Origin: Alentia gelatinosa | Lineage: Eukaryota; Annelida; Polychaeta; Phyllodocida; Polynoidae | Reading direction: 5' to 3' | NCBI GenBank assembly: GCA_950022655.1 | Contig: OX465583.1 | Span: 36,979,360 to 37,043,359 of the forward strand | Length of the DNA stretch: 64,000 nucleotides | Shown: positions 33,601 to 39,055 of the stretch, piece after piece | Position numbering within the stretch: the stretch's first letter is position 1 | Layout: every line of letters begins with the position of its first letter | The notes under the pieces: generated by a model | The model's database searches: none | The model's input: only the letters and a program-made list of their open reading frames with translations | What the model was told of the DNA's origin: nothing | Translations under genes and position numbers: made by a program

Positions 33601-33723
33601 CTCAATACAGGCCCACTGTTCAAAGTCTTCCACGATGACCTGCACAGTCAGAACGACCTGGACGATGACCTGGGTGCACCCACCACCAGCTCCAACAACA
33701 CCCTCTCCTCCGTGTCCAGGTGA
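12534..33723 (+). CDS. DAPK1: Death-associated protein kinase 1 orthologue, 3' part (15 exons)
   Basis: Fifteen exons join in phase to 1,016 codons plus a stop. The order is nine ankyrin exons, a ROC GTPase-like domain (exons 10-13), a COR region (exons 14-15) and a death domain (exon 15), followed by a C-terminus ending SSVSR. This matches human DAPK1 repeat by repeat from roughly residue 410 to its end (human length 1,430, from memory), so no exon seems to be missing inside the window. In the known family DAPK1 is a cytoskeleton-associated Ca2+/calmodulin-dependent Ser/Thr kinase acting in apoptosis and autophagy. Its ankyrin repeats bind partners, ROC-COR binds GTP or GDP and tunes the kinase, and the death domain binds ERK and others. 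The kinase and calmodulin segments lie outside the window. A ROCO protein lacking the kinase cannot be excluded, but the residue-level match through COR and death domain favours true DAPK1. Confidence 0.93.
12633..14198 (+). other. DAPK1 intron with RepB copy 2
   Basis: AT-rich intron. Its last 340 bases hold a full RepB interspersed repeat (13857-14107). Nothing else recognisable. Confidence 0.6.
13857..14107 (+). repeat. Interspersed repeat RepB, copy 2
   Basis: About 250 bp starting AGAGATGGCAGTTTTTCC, with TTTCCAGTTTATGAAATTGT, AATAAAACAGG and CCTGACCCCTTCTGACATCC near the end. It aligns by eye along its whole length with the copy at 19083-19333. It ends about 90 bases before the next ankyrin exon. 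Confidence 0.75.
14199..14297 (+). CDS. DAPK1: DAPK1 ankyrin exon 2
   Basis: 99 bases after TTTCATCAG and before GTACGG, phase 0. The product begins HGDSMVYWAARQGHVHVIEY and ends NTQNK. The unusual VYWAARxGHV core is shared with the matching human DAPK1 repeat (AVYWAARHGHV), a good family marker. Confidence 0.95.
14298..14858 (+). other. DAPK1 intron, nothing notable
   Basis: 561 bases of AT-rich intron with a pyrimidine-rich 3' end; no repeat or conserved element seen. Confidence 0.6.
14859..14957 (+). CDS. DAPK1: DAPK1 ankyrin exon 3
   Basis: 99 bases after GTTTTCAG and before GTTCGT, phase 0. It encodes AGEAAIHVSARYGHTDVIEY onward and ends NRQDK. The ARYGHxDV core matches the human repeat with ALHVAARYGHADVV. 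Confidence 0.95.
14958..16623 (+). other. DAPK1 intron containing a CRE-dense block
   Basis: The intron between ankyrin exons 3 and 4. It holds a perfect 10-base inverted repeat near 15197-15222 (CAGGATGTAA...TTACATCCTG) and the block of TGACGTCA sites listed separately. The rest is AT-rich and featureless. Confidence 0.6.
15540..16255. promoter_or_regulatory. Cluster of CRE/ATF-type TGACGTCA sites in an intron
   Basis: About thirteen ACGTCA or TGACGT half-sites fall within about 700 bases, including four full TGACGTCA palindromes near 15563, 15610, 15679 and 15959. TGACGTCA is the classical binding site of CREB/ATF bZIP factors. The first half is also an open frame (15505-15792) whose translation is rich in repeated VTS/LTS and acidic residues. 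No splice sites were found that would make it an exon, and the repeats explain the openness. An intronic enhancer is an inference; a decayed minisatellite carrying the motif by chance is the alternative. Confidence 0.45.
16624..16725 (+). CDS. DAPK1: DAPK1 ankyrin exon 4 (102 bases)
   Basis: After TTGTTATTAG and before GTGCGT, phase 0. It encodes 34 residues, beginning MGESPLHHAAWHGLPAHVCY and ending SATNK. It matches the human repeat with TPLHCAAWHG. It is one codon longer than its neighbours; the extra residue lies between the two helices (GLPAHVCYRL against human GYYSVAKAL). Confidence 0.94.
16726..17141 (+). other. DAPK1 intron, nothing notable
   Basis: 416 bases of AT-rich intron. Open frames in it run into the next exon and are not independent genes. 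Confidence 0.6.
17142..17240 (+). CDS. DAPK1: DAPK1 ankyrin exon 5
   Basis: 99 bases after CTGTTTTTAG and before GTAAAT, phase 0. Encodes EGETPLHCAAARGNLDCVKV onward, ending NSADK: a near-consensus ankyrin repeat corresponding to human EGETPLLTASARGYHDIV. Confidence 0.95.
17332..17640. repeat. 51 bp minisatellite
   Basis: Three well-matched units of 51 bases (GGTAGGTTAGGGGTGAGTTG, then a TCA.TGTACATTCATGAAGA segment and GTGAGAGAAAA) are followed by two or three progressively diverged units. Because 51 is a multiple of three the array stays open on the + strand, which creates a false reading frame. Confidence 0.85.
18530..18856. repeat. 22 bp minisatellite just upstream of ankyrin exon 6
   Basis: About nine good copies of a 22-base unit (TACTTCATAGGGTTGCTCAC plus AG) run to 18856. 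Older, more diverged units (TTCACTGTAGCTGATAAAG-like) extend back to about 18530. The array ends 62 bases before the splice acceptor, close to where the branch point and pyrimidine tract should lie. Confidence 0.8.
18919..19017 (+). CDS. DAPK1: DAPK1 ankyrin exon 6
   Basis: 99 bases after TGTTTCAG and before GTGAGC, phase 0. Encodes RGSTPLHLACRRHHTAIALL onward, ending DIADQ. Equivalent to the human repeat with ALHLAVRRCQMEVIKTLL. Confidence 0.95.
19083..19333 (+). repeat. Interspersed repeat RepB, copy 3
   Basis: Starts AGAGATGGCAGTTTTCCAC and shares TTTCCAGTTTATGAAATAAT, CAATAAAACAG, CCCTCAGCCCTATT and CCTGACCCCAACTGACATCC with copy 2. It begins 66 bases after ankyrin exon 6. A partial fourth copy (GAGATAGCAGCTTTCCAATTC) lies near 25843-25900, just after ankyrin exon 8. 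Confidence 0.75.
21427..21756 (-). CDS. Unidentified minus-strand open frame of 109 codons inside a DAPK1 intron
   Basis: Starts MAGSNSIVDYSRGAFQLVL and includes VRLGVDCLSTPRQVHNLM and YHVHVAPAPYIELQGFPFM; the last 30 residues look like read-through. There is a G at +4 but no purine at -3. A GC-richer block with NRF-1-like sites lies about 270 bases upstream on this strand. I recognise no family or splice donor. It could be the first exon of a nested gene, a retrocopy fragment or chance. Confidence 0.25.
   Translation of the reverse strand: MAGSNSIVDYSRGAFQLVLRNEGAVPILKVRLGVDCLSTPRQVHNLMCACLTKETPSIYHVHVAPAPYIELQGFPFMTSAMRNKWTVSTRNLVNSISNSNFYFCLYIHV
22029..22156. promoter_or_regulatory. Two NRF-1-like palindromes, possible internal promoter
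   Basis: GCGCATGCGC at 22029-22038 and TGCGCATGCG at 22147-22156 both fit the NRF-1 consensus (TGCGCATGCGCA) that is common in CpG-type promoters. GGCGCC lies between them. The block is richer in CpG than its AT-rich surroundings. It could drive the minus-strand frame at 21756 or a short DAPK1 transcript starting before ankyrin exon 7; neither is shown. Confidence 0.35.
22758..22773 (-). promoter_or_regulatory. CTCF-like motif
   Basis: TAGCGCCCCCTAGTGG reads on the minus strand as CCACTAGGGGGCGCTA, a close match to the bilaterian CTCF core (CCACNAGGGGGCGC). A weaker relative, CACTAGGGGGCGTG, lies at 53090-53103. Motif match only. Confidence 0.4.
23394..23492 (+). CDS. DAPK1: DAPK1 ankyrin exon 7
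   Basis: 99 bases after GTTGCTCACAG and before GTCAGT, phase 0. Encodes LQETALHSACREGLLPVVQT onward, ending DVVSK. It corresponds to human HGNTPLHVACKDGNMPIVVAL; the loop Gly before Glu is replaced by Gln, a departure from the ankyrin consensus. Confidence 0.94.
23493..25656 (+). other. DAPK1 intron with degenerate tandem repeats and a hairpin element
   Basis: The stretch 23.70-24.33 kb contains several diverged units with GGCAGTTGACTGAGTGGG and GTTGTGTGATGACTTGG-like cores, an old tandem array. The foldback element at 25284-25443 lies near the 3' end. Otherwise AT-rich and featureless. Confidence 0.55.
25284..25443. mobile_element. Foldback hairpin element FB, copy 2
   Basis: The arms start GGTATATAATGAATTAGAAC on the left and end with the near reverse complement GTCGTTCTATATAAGTG on the right. 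They meet in a perfect core, TTTTACAGAACGAGGCC / GGCCTCGTTCTGTAAAA, with a 3-base loop at about 25367-25370. Intronic; a DAPK1 pre-mRNA would fold it into a stem of about 70 bp. Confidence 0.75.
25657..25755 (+). CDS. DAPK1: DAPK1 ankyrin exon 8
   Basis: 99 bases after GACCTGCAG and before GTACGT, phase 0. Encodes AGVTPLHLAARGGHTEVVRC onward, ending DLPNK. A textbook ankyrin repeat matching human YGRTPLHLAANNGILDVVRYL. Confidence 0.96.
25756..26732 (+). other. DAPK1 intron
   Basis: A partial RepB copy lies near 25843-25900. The rest is AT-rich and featureless. Confidence 0.55.
26733..26810 (+). CDS. DAPK1: DAPK1 ankyrin exon 9 (capping half repeat)
   Basis: 78 bases after CTCTCCACAG and before GTAAGT, phase 0. 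Encodes 26 residues starting EGVTAEIMALAQGHNDIAEL and ending TKLKP. It matches the human segment DGKTAEDLARSEQHEHVAGLL, the C-terminal cap of the ankyrin stack. Confidence 0.95.
26811..28432 (+). other. DAPK1 intron, nothing notable
   Basis: A short CT/GC-rich run near 26870-26930 is followed by AT-rich sequence. No repeat or conserved element recognised. Confidence 0.55.
28433..28625 (+). CDS. DAPK1: DAPK1 exon 10: start of ROC domain with P-loop
   Basis: 193 bases after ACCTACAG and before GTGAGT; in phase 0, out phase 1. Encodes ERREVFMRQLMPTNTPLN, then IKVKVFGHSGAGKTT. The Walker A / G1 motif GHSGAGKTT sits at 28508-28534 (human GHSGSGKTT). Next come DSLKCGYFGSFFRKARL and a Ser-rich tail. 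The GC content is clearly higher than in the introns. Confidence 0.96.
28626..29260 (+). other. DAPK1 intron, nothing notable
   Basis: 635 bases, AT-rich; no feature recognised. Confidence 0.6.
29261..29371 (+). CDS. DAPK1: DAPK1 exon 11: ROC insert
   Basis: 111 bases after TTCTTTAG and before GTACGT; phase 1 in and out. Encodes ATENGFQRHHSLPSQLSYD, then VTNEAYTKGIDVQQVNIN. The end (TKGIDVQ) aligns with human TKAIDIQ. The Ser/Pro-rich loop before it is much shorter than the human one. Confidence 0.88.
29372..29753 (+). other. DAPK1 intron, nothing notable
   Basis: 382 bases, AT-rich, containing several loose GATAAG-type repeats; no feature recognised. Confidence 0.55.
29754..29948 (+). CDS. 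DAPK1: DAPK1 exon 12: ROC switch region
   Basis: 195 bases after TGTGTAG and before GTAAGT; phase 1 in and out. Encodes GAGELSLWDFSGYEPYFML, DHFIGDPNCIHLVAFSL and QVMFWLHFIKARIPAFEPV. The DFSG at 29777-29788 sits at the G3 (DxxG) position. As I recall it, human DAPK1 has EFSG there, so this copy keeps the canonical Asp. Confidence 0.95.
29949..30438 (+). other. DAPK1 intron, nothing notable
   Basis: 490 bases with an A-rich tract near 30200-30240; no other feature. Confidence 0.55.
30439..30698 (+). CDS. DAPK1: DAPK1 exon 13: end of ROC domain
   Basis: 260 bases after TCCCACAG and before GTGTGT; in phase 1, out phase 0. Encodes PAHVVLVATHADKAG (the ATHAD motif stands at the G4 position, as in human), DDGSMLLTTVQEKF and LLRSHLGDLKVSIVK. 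High GC content. Confidence 0.95.
30699..31823 (+). other. DAPK1 intron with foldback element
   Basis: Holds the FB copy at 30879-31052 and a lone arm-like sequence, GGTATATAATAATACGC, starting at 31431 with no visible partner. The rest is featureless. Confidence 0.6.
30879..31052. mobile_element. Foldback hairpin element FB, copy 3
   Basis: The right end read inward starts GGTATATAATAATAGAGAAA; the left end is its diverged match. The inner arms are nearly perfect over about 60 bases (TCTTCGTACGGGTAAAATA, TTTGAAATCAGATTCACC). They close at ATTCACC (30952-30958) and GGTGAAT (30974-30980) around a 15-base loop that contains CCGAAGG, which is CCTTCGG on the other strand. Confidence 0.8.
31824..32012 (+). 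CDS. DAPK1: DAPK1 exon 14: start of COR region
   Basis: 189 bases after CATTACAG and before GTACGT; phase 0. Encodes SLPTSNGFLDAVVATLPAWR, PWPNFIEFVRSRVNTLASEE and MKEVMHQLQLLGE. The LPxWR, LASEE and QLxxxGE positions agree with human DAPK1. Confidence 0.95.
32013..32493 (+). other. Last DAPK1 intron, nothing notable
   Basis: 481 bases, AT-rich, ending in a good pyrimidine tract (TTTCTTGTCTTTCTATTCTC) before CAG. Confidence 0.6.
32494..33723 (+). CDS. DAPK1: DAPK1 exon 15: COR and death domain, stop codon
   Basis: A large 3' exon of 1,230 bases encodes 409 residues and ends in TGA at 33721-33723. It begins VIYLETESEQDLVVLCPKWL (COR; human has DVLLLDPRWL). The middle contains YGGVRI and VIEIKARGLEDERR, then FEKHLLSPTHLRAHDKTV, all aligned with human COR. 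The death domain spans roughly 33340-33640: HTRRLLAQRLDPPDPTGHDW is followed by LEEWSRDPGSTIRLFIQKL and LDRPDVIDSIL. The C-terminus SSVSR equals the human ending. The coding sequence is GC-rich throughout and intact. Confidence 0.97.
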   Translation, partial: VIYLETESEQDLVVLCPKWLCSDVIGELLSQDRILHTRPTGCFTADDFQLMFPETESQDLLRVLEALEVCTQCDIDGDIEYEFPCLNFVETLQGLWEKDSRRYRDAVYGGVRIQCPRGVTNQLVHLLPRIQVHLRRTVLQEDNPAVDLYQWYHGSKYCSGVLESLITLEQGDQVIEIKARGLEDERRALFLFFEEVLGVVDQVLEDLCPGFLFEKHLLSPTHLRAHDKTVHSYAPRTILQMQMSGHTILHLDEDTTEDFRDVAVFGSTDIAEVLTPGVELHISHLSVHTRRLLAQRLDPPDPTGHDWCMLAVTLALTDTVPQLDDVPHRHPESRTDRTLEEWSRDPGSTIRLFIQKLKELDRPDVIDSILNTGPLFKVFHDDLHSQNDLDDDLGAPTTSSNNTLSSVSR

Positions 33724-36210
33724 TGTTAACTCACCTGCCCAGGTGGTGTCGGGGGGAATCAGAACTCAGAACACCACCAGTGGCGGAAGCTTAGATCAGA
33801 GAGAAAAAAAAAAGATAACATACAAGAAATACAACACAAGTGATAACTCTATTCATTGACAGTGATTTATCATTTTCACTAATGGTATACATGTACAAGT
33901 TATCCAGCGACGGCTGATAATGCATTAGCTAATTCTAGTATAACAGAAATACCATATCTCTGTATGCAGTATTGGTAGGAATGGGGAATGTTCCACCGTG
34001 CTCCAAATAGGTAAGTTGTTGGGGAGAAAATCGTCAGGAAGCTATCAGAGGAGATTCGTCAGGCCCTTTTACCGAGTAGACTTTTAACAGAAGACCAAAC
34101 ATGAGGATTGGGTAGTATCTGGATTAAGCCTAAATTCAAGATACCTAAGTATATTATAATCATTTCTGATTTTAATGAAGGCTATAGATGTTTTTTTATT
34201 ATCCAGGAAACTTTGTTTAGTGTGTAATGAAAGGCTAAAAGTAAAGCAACCAAATGAAAACTTCTTGAATACGTTGTACTAGTCGACCTCGTCACCCTGC
34301 TCACATTCCTTTTTTGGCATCCAATGTGTGGTCCATGTTTTCCAAGCCTTGTCATCTGCGCTTATTATGACGAGAGTGATTCAACTTGAATTGAACACCC
34401 TGATATCTGAATAGGAGGACAGCATTTGCCTCAGGCCAAATGGTTGTGGGCACAAGTTGGTATAGCTCTGTTTTAGTGGAATTCTTGCTGAGAAAACCAA
34501 GAAAAAAAATATCAAAAGACATTGTGGCCAAACGAAGACACGTATAGGGATGTACGGGCAAGATCTTTTAGTATTAGAACACACGATTTTATACATGTTT
34601 ATGACTTACCTCAAATGCTGCGTGGTCTTTGGTACTATTTCCACTAACGTGTATGTACTCTTCAAGGCTATTGTATGTCAATGGGCTTAAAGACTTTTTA
34701 ATTCATGTTCATCCCAGTACGTGGCAAGAAGTTTTAATTGGGGATGATAGACATTATATGGATATATTATAGTGTATATATTATATAAATACAACACGTA
34801 ATTGATATAGAAAAGAGACTGTGATGCCATGCTTCAAGTTCTAGCAGCCTCAACGCTATGACCGCACACTGTTCTGTAAATTTATAAACTTCTGGTCTGC
34901 AGTTGAATATGGATTTCAATATGTGATCCTTTGGATCAGAGATTGATACAGAGTTTATATAATTATAGCATTGACATTCATCGAACTTAAATAATGAATA
35001 TAAATTGAGAAATGTGGTTAATTTGCTCAACTGTATGACAGGAAGGTTTTTAGATTTAGAACTGGTGATCGAGGTGTGTATCATTATATCCAATATAAAT
35101 GTACAAAAATGACTTCTAGATTAAAAAAGAAAATCTGACTGCTCCACTTGGCTGTACAAAGTGCTACTAAAAACCATTACCCTTATCATAAGGGTTGATG
35201 GCAACGCCTTGAATATTTCTTCTCGATTTTAATGTACTATGCTGAGAACAAAATATCTGAACTGGACAATTTGATCCTATGCTGATGTATATATTGCCTG
35301 TATGTATTAGTTTTGTACATAGCTCGACCAGAGACTGTTGAAGGGTACATCAAGGACATGTTCATGACGCTGTTATTTTATTTCATTGAAAGAAGAGACA
35401 AGGGAGATATTGTGTCTTATCAAGTTATACGTTGGTACTACTGTTTGCATTATTGTGAGAATCTGTAACGATAGAAGTAAGACAAGCGTTATTGTCCTAG
35501 TTCTGCCAATATAATTTAATGTGCCAGACTCCAGTGAACAATCACTATCTTACTGAATAAGGATGTGGTAAGTAATTCTATAATTCCTCTAGCCATGGAC
35601 GAATCAGATTCAAGTTCCTTACAAGGGCCTGTAACTGATAAAGTAGATTTGGGTTAGAAGCGAAATTTACTTTGAGGTTTGGGGAGTAAGTTTGTATAAC
35701 AGGTCAAATTATTTCAACAGGCCGTTTTCTTTCCAATCTGATTCATGAGGGTTGCTTTGCTGGCCCCACAACTTCACCCCAGCCTTTTCTGCTGGTCCTT
35801 TCCCTTCCAGGTTAGAAATCAGACCATTCTGATTGCACCCAAGAATACACAAAGTTCTTCATGTTTATATGACCAAATTTTGTTTATCATTCACAAGTTC
35901 CATACCGGGAATTATCAGAGTGTATAGCATGAGTTCCAACCCAAACCCGCTTTAAATGGTCTTTCTTTCTGGGCATTATTGCTGTAGTCTGTGCTGCCAC
36001 CCCTTGTATGTCATACGGATTCTGAGTGGCCCATTCCCATCCTCATTTACAGCATTCCGTTGTGCGTTCTCCGATTTGCGGCACTTGTTCCCGCGCCCCT
36101 GATTGTCTCTGTCACACTCCTGTTTTGAATATTTCACACCAGGTGTCGTGTCGGTGACACTGGTTATGTGTACCTGCTGGAGTCAGTGTGGTTTATTGGA
36201 CGACAATAAA
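33724..36210 (+). other. DAPK1: DAPK1 3' UTR with poly(A) signal
   Basis: No open frame of note. The first good AATAAA after the stop is at 36205-36210, followed within 40 bases by TGT-rich sequence (TTCATGTTTGTGTTTTAG), a typical cleavage region. This would give a 3' UTR of about 2.5 kb. An earlier non-canonical site cannot be excluded. Confidence 0.6.
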
Positions 36211-36393
36211 CATCATTTGTAAAGAAAAACTGCATCGTGGACTTCATGTTTGTGTTTTAGTATTCACCAGAGATAAATTCATTTTATTTGAAATTGCCGT
36301 TCAAACATTGGCGGCATGTTTATAAAATCGGCCATGAGAATTCCTCTCAAGATATATGTATACTCTCGTTCAAGGCATACCCTTCAATACAGG

Positions 36394-36975
36394 TGTTGCC
36401 GTTCAGCGCCGCCTCACGGCCCACTGTCTAGTAACGCTGCCGCTCGGACAAACACCGCGAGTCCAGCGGTATTCATATAGAGACATACAGCAATCACACC
36501 TAAAGTGTGAACTGTGGGTGTGATCAGAGGAGTGTTGTTTTTTGGCAGATTAAATTGTTGGAACAAACAAGGGTATTGTACCAACAAGTCTGGGCTGTCT
36601 CAACTTTGTAGTTGATAATTATCTTGGTATAAACATGGAAAAAGATAAGCATATAATAGCTAGGCCTGCCAATGTATTATTGTGTATTCAGTTTAGGTGT
36701 CCCTGTGATATCTAAGCTATATCTAAAGCATCATTAAGGTGATATACATGTATGATACATCAAATTGTAGCTGGAATACCATAGAATACAATGCAATCAC
36801 TCTTATTTCCCTGGAAATAATCTACACAGGTATTATGAACGTATTACGCTCATACACTCAGTGGTCCCATGCTAAAGTATACGTTTCTAGGTGAATGTTT
36901 GGCTTCAGCTGTGGCGTAACTAAGGAGATAAGGTGCGACACCGGCCTACGGAAAAAGGCCTATTCGCAGTGGTGC
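36394..36975 (+). repeat. Interspersed repeat RepA, copy 1
   Basis: Starts CAGGTGTTGCCGTTCAGCGC, passes through ATTAAATTGTTGGAACAAAC and TAGTTGATAATTATCTTGG, and ends near CGGAAAAAGGCCTATT. A close copy in reverse orientation lies at 57165-57745; by eye they agree over the whole length at roughly 85 percent. A diverged and interrupted copy starts near 53461. Unidentified family. Confidence 0.75.
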
Positions 36976-37560
36976 TATCTACACATTTTTGAATATTTAT
37001 GTTTTATCCATTTACATTGGTTCTTTGTGGCATATTCCAAAGCCAAATGAGCAAAAGTTAAGTTTTGTCTATTTTGACCTAACCCAATAGGTAAAAGAGG
37101 CCCATTTTCATTTGCTTAATTTGTATAGGTAATGTACTAAAAATATGGTTTTCTTCAAGTATTTCGCAAACAAGGACGTTGACTTTCATTTTTAAATCTT
37201 AGATGTTTTGTAGTACACATTTACCACATCTTGTTCAAGTTTTAAGAAAATGACATGGATTTTACTATATAAAAACAAAATTCTTAGAATTTCTACCTAT
37301 CAAATATAAATACTATCATGGTGTTAATTTCTAGATCAAATACTAGCACTGTGACCGCCGATTCTTAAGTTAGATATATGTGTTCCACGACACTTTAGGA
37401 TCATCATATACAATTTTCAGGAAAATGACTACCAATTTTCAAGACAAATTTCCCGATATATGAAGGAACATATAATATTACCTCTGTATATTTCGGCACG
37501 TTCAGAATGGTCACCTGGTAAGTGTGAAGGTTTACAGTGGATTGATACTGGTTGAGACCC
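36976..37560. other. Intergenic, nothing notable
   Basis: AT-rich sequence between RepA and the first foldback MITE; nothing recognised. Confidence 0.55.
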
Positions 37561-38430
37561 CTGGGCCTTGTTTTTTAGTCACGACATTCATAACTTACGA
37601 CACAAATTTGCTGCCAGTGTCCTATAGAGCTACGATCTTAGGCTGGCTGCGACACTTGCTGTAGATACGACACTTAGGGAGCTAAAAGGTGTGCTATAGT
37701 CACGATAGTCGGTGGCCAATGGACCAGAAAAAGTCGCCATATGTGACGGATATCTAAGACCACTCTGGACATGTCGTAGCGAATGCGCAACTTCACTTCC
37801 CGTAGGAATTAAGCAATGAAATTTGAACACGAGTAAGGTATACATATAACCTATAATCGTACCAAATATGAAGAATATCGGCCATAGCGTTTCGAAGATG
37901 TCGGCGTTTGAAGTTTGTCATAACAACTACTGCTCTGGTGGCCAGTATACCCCTACCATCACGTGATCTAATTTATGCGGCGACCTTGACATCGACTGCG
38001 CTTACTTCACTCTCCCACCAGAGATTCCGCGTGCTATACCCCGAAAGATCTGCTAGGAGAGTGCGTGTACGATATCTGATCGATAGCCCGGTGTTTCAAA
38101 CTCAAACGCCGATAACTTCATAACGGTGCAGGCGTTCTTCTTCATATTTGAAACAATTATAGGTCATATGTATCCCTTACTCCTGTAAAAATGTCATTGC
38201 TTATTTCGTATGGAAAGCACGGGAAATCCTCTATATACGCACAGTGAGGTTTTATAGAACCTAAGACAGTTCTATACTTGAGACACTTTTAGCGGCGATC
38301 GTCCGTGGCGCACTACGACACCGTCTATAAGACACCGACCATCTTTTGTCGTCCAAAAAGGTCTTAGATCGGCTGTGGGATCGTAGGCCTGCGACACTCA
38401 CAAATGTCGTGACTAAAAAACAGGGCCCTG
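37561..38430 (+). mobile_element. 0.87 kb palindromic MITE (family M1), copy 1
   Basis: The termini read CTGGGCCTTGTTTTTTAGTC and, from the other end, CAGGGCCCTGTTTTTTAGTC, each followed by ACGACATT. The inside is also palindromic: an AGCAATG..ATTT..ACTCGT segment near 37810-37850 is mirrored near 38160-38200. No transposase is encoded. The CAGGG start resembles hAT-type ends, but I see no clear 8 bp target duplication. Confidence 0.8.
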
Positions 38431-39055
38431 GTATCAAAATCCAGCTTGAGCTTATCAAAAGAAACAACTTCAAAAGATAAATTTAAAAAGGAAATATTAA
38501 GGACATTATTAGGATGATGGATAATGGGATAGCGACATTAACCCAAATAGGCACATTGTATAGGTTGTATTAGAATTAATGGAAAAAGGGAAGGACGATT
38601 TATTGTACAGGTATATATGTGAAACAGATGATAGTAGTATATATAAATTAATGTTATCCCTGTAAAAAATATTAATGATGTGGTATACGATATATATACG
38701 TATTGGTTTCATTGTATATATCATTATTCTTGGTGGCCTGGCCGGTTCATTTATATCATTTCCATTGTCGGACTTTGCAAGGAAGAGCGATGTATACACG
38801 TCAAATGCGATAAAGATATATATAGAAATATCATGGGTTCTGGCGACAAGACGGGCAACCACATTGAGTGCAACTGAAAACCTCACTCTCCTAGCATATA
38901 TACTGCGCTGTACTTCCTGCAGCCACTTATATCTCTGCACCGACCTGCCTGTTTGGGCCCAAATCTGCCCCATGTGCCAGTTTTTCATATATCCTAAATT
39001 TGGAACACTGTAAGGAGTATTTTGTGTTTTACTTATAAATACAGATGCTGGCCAT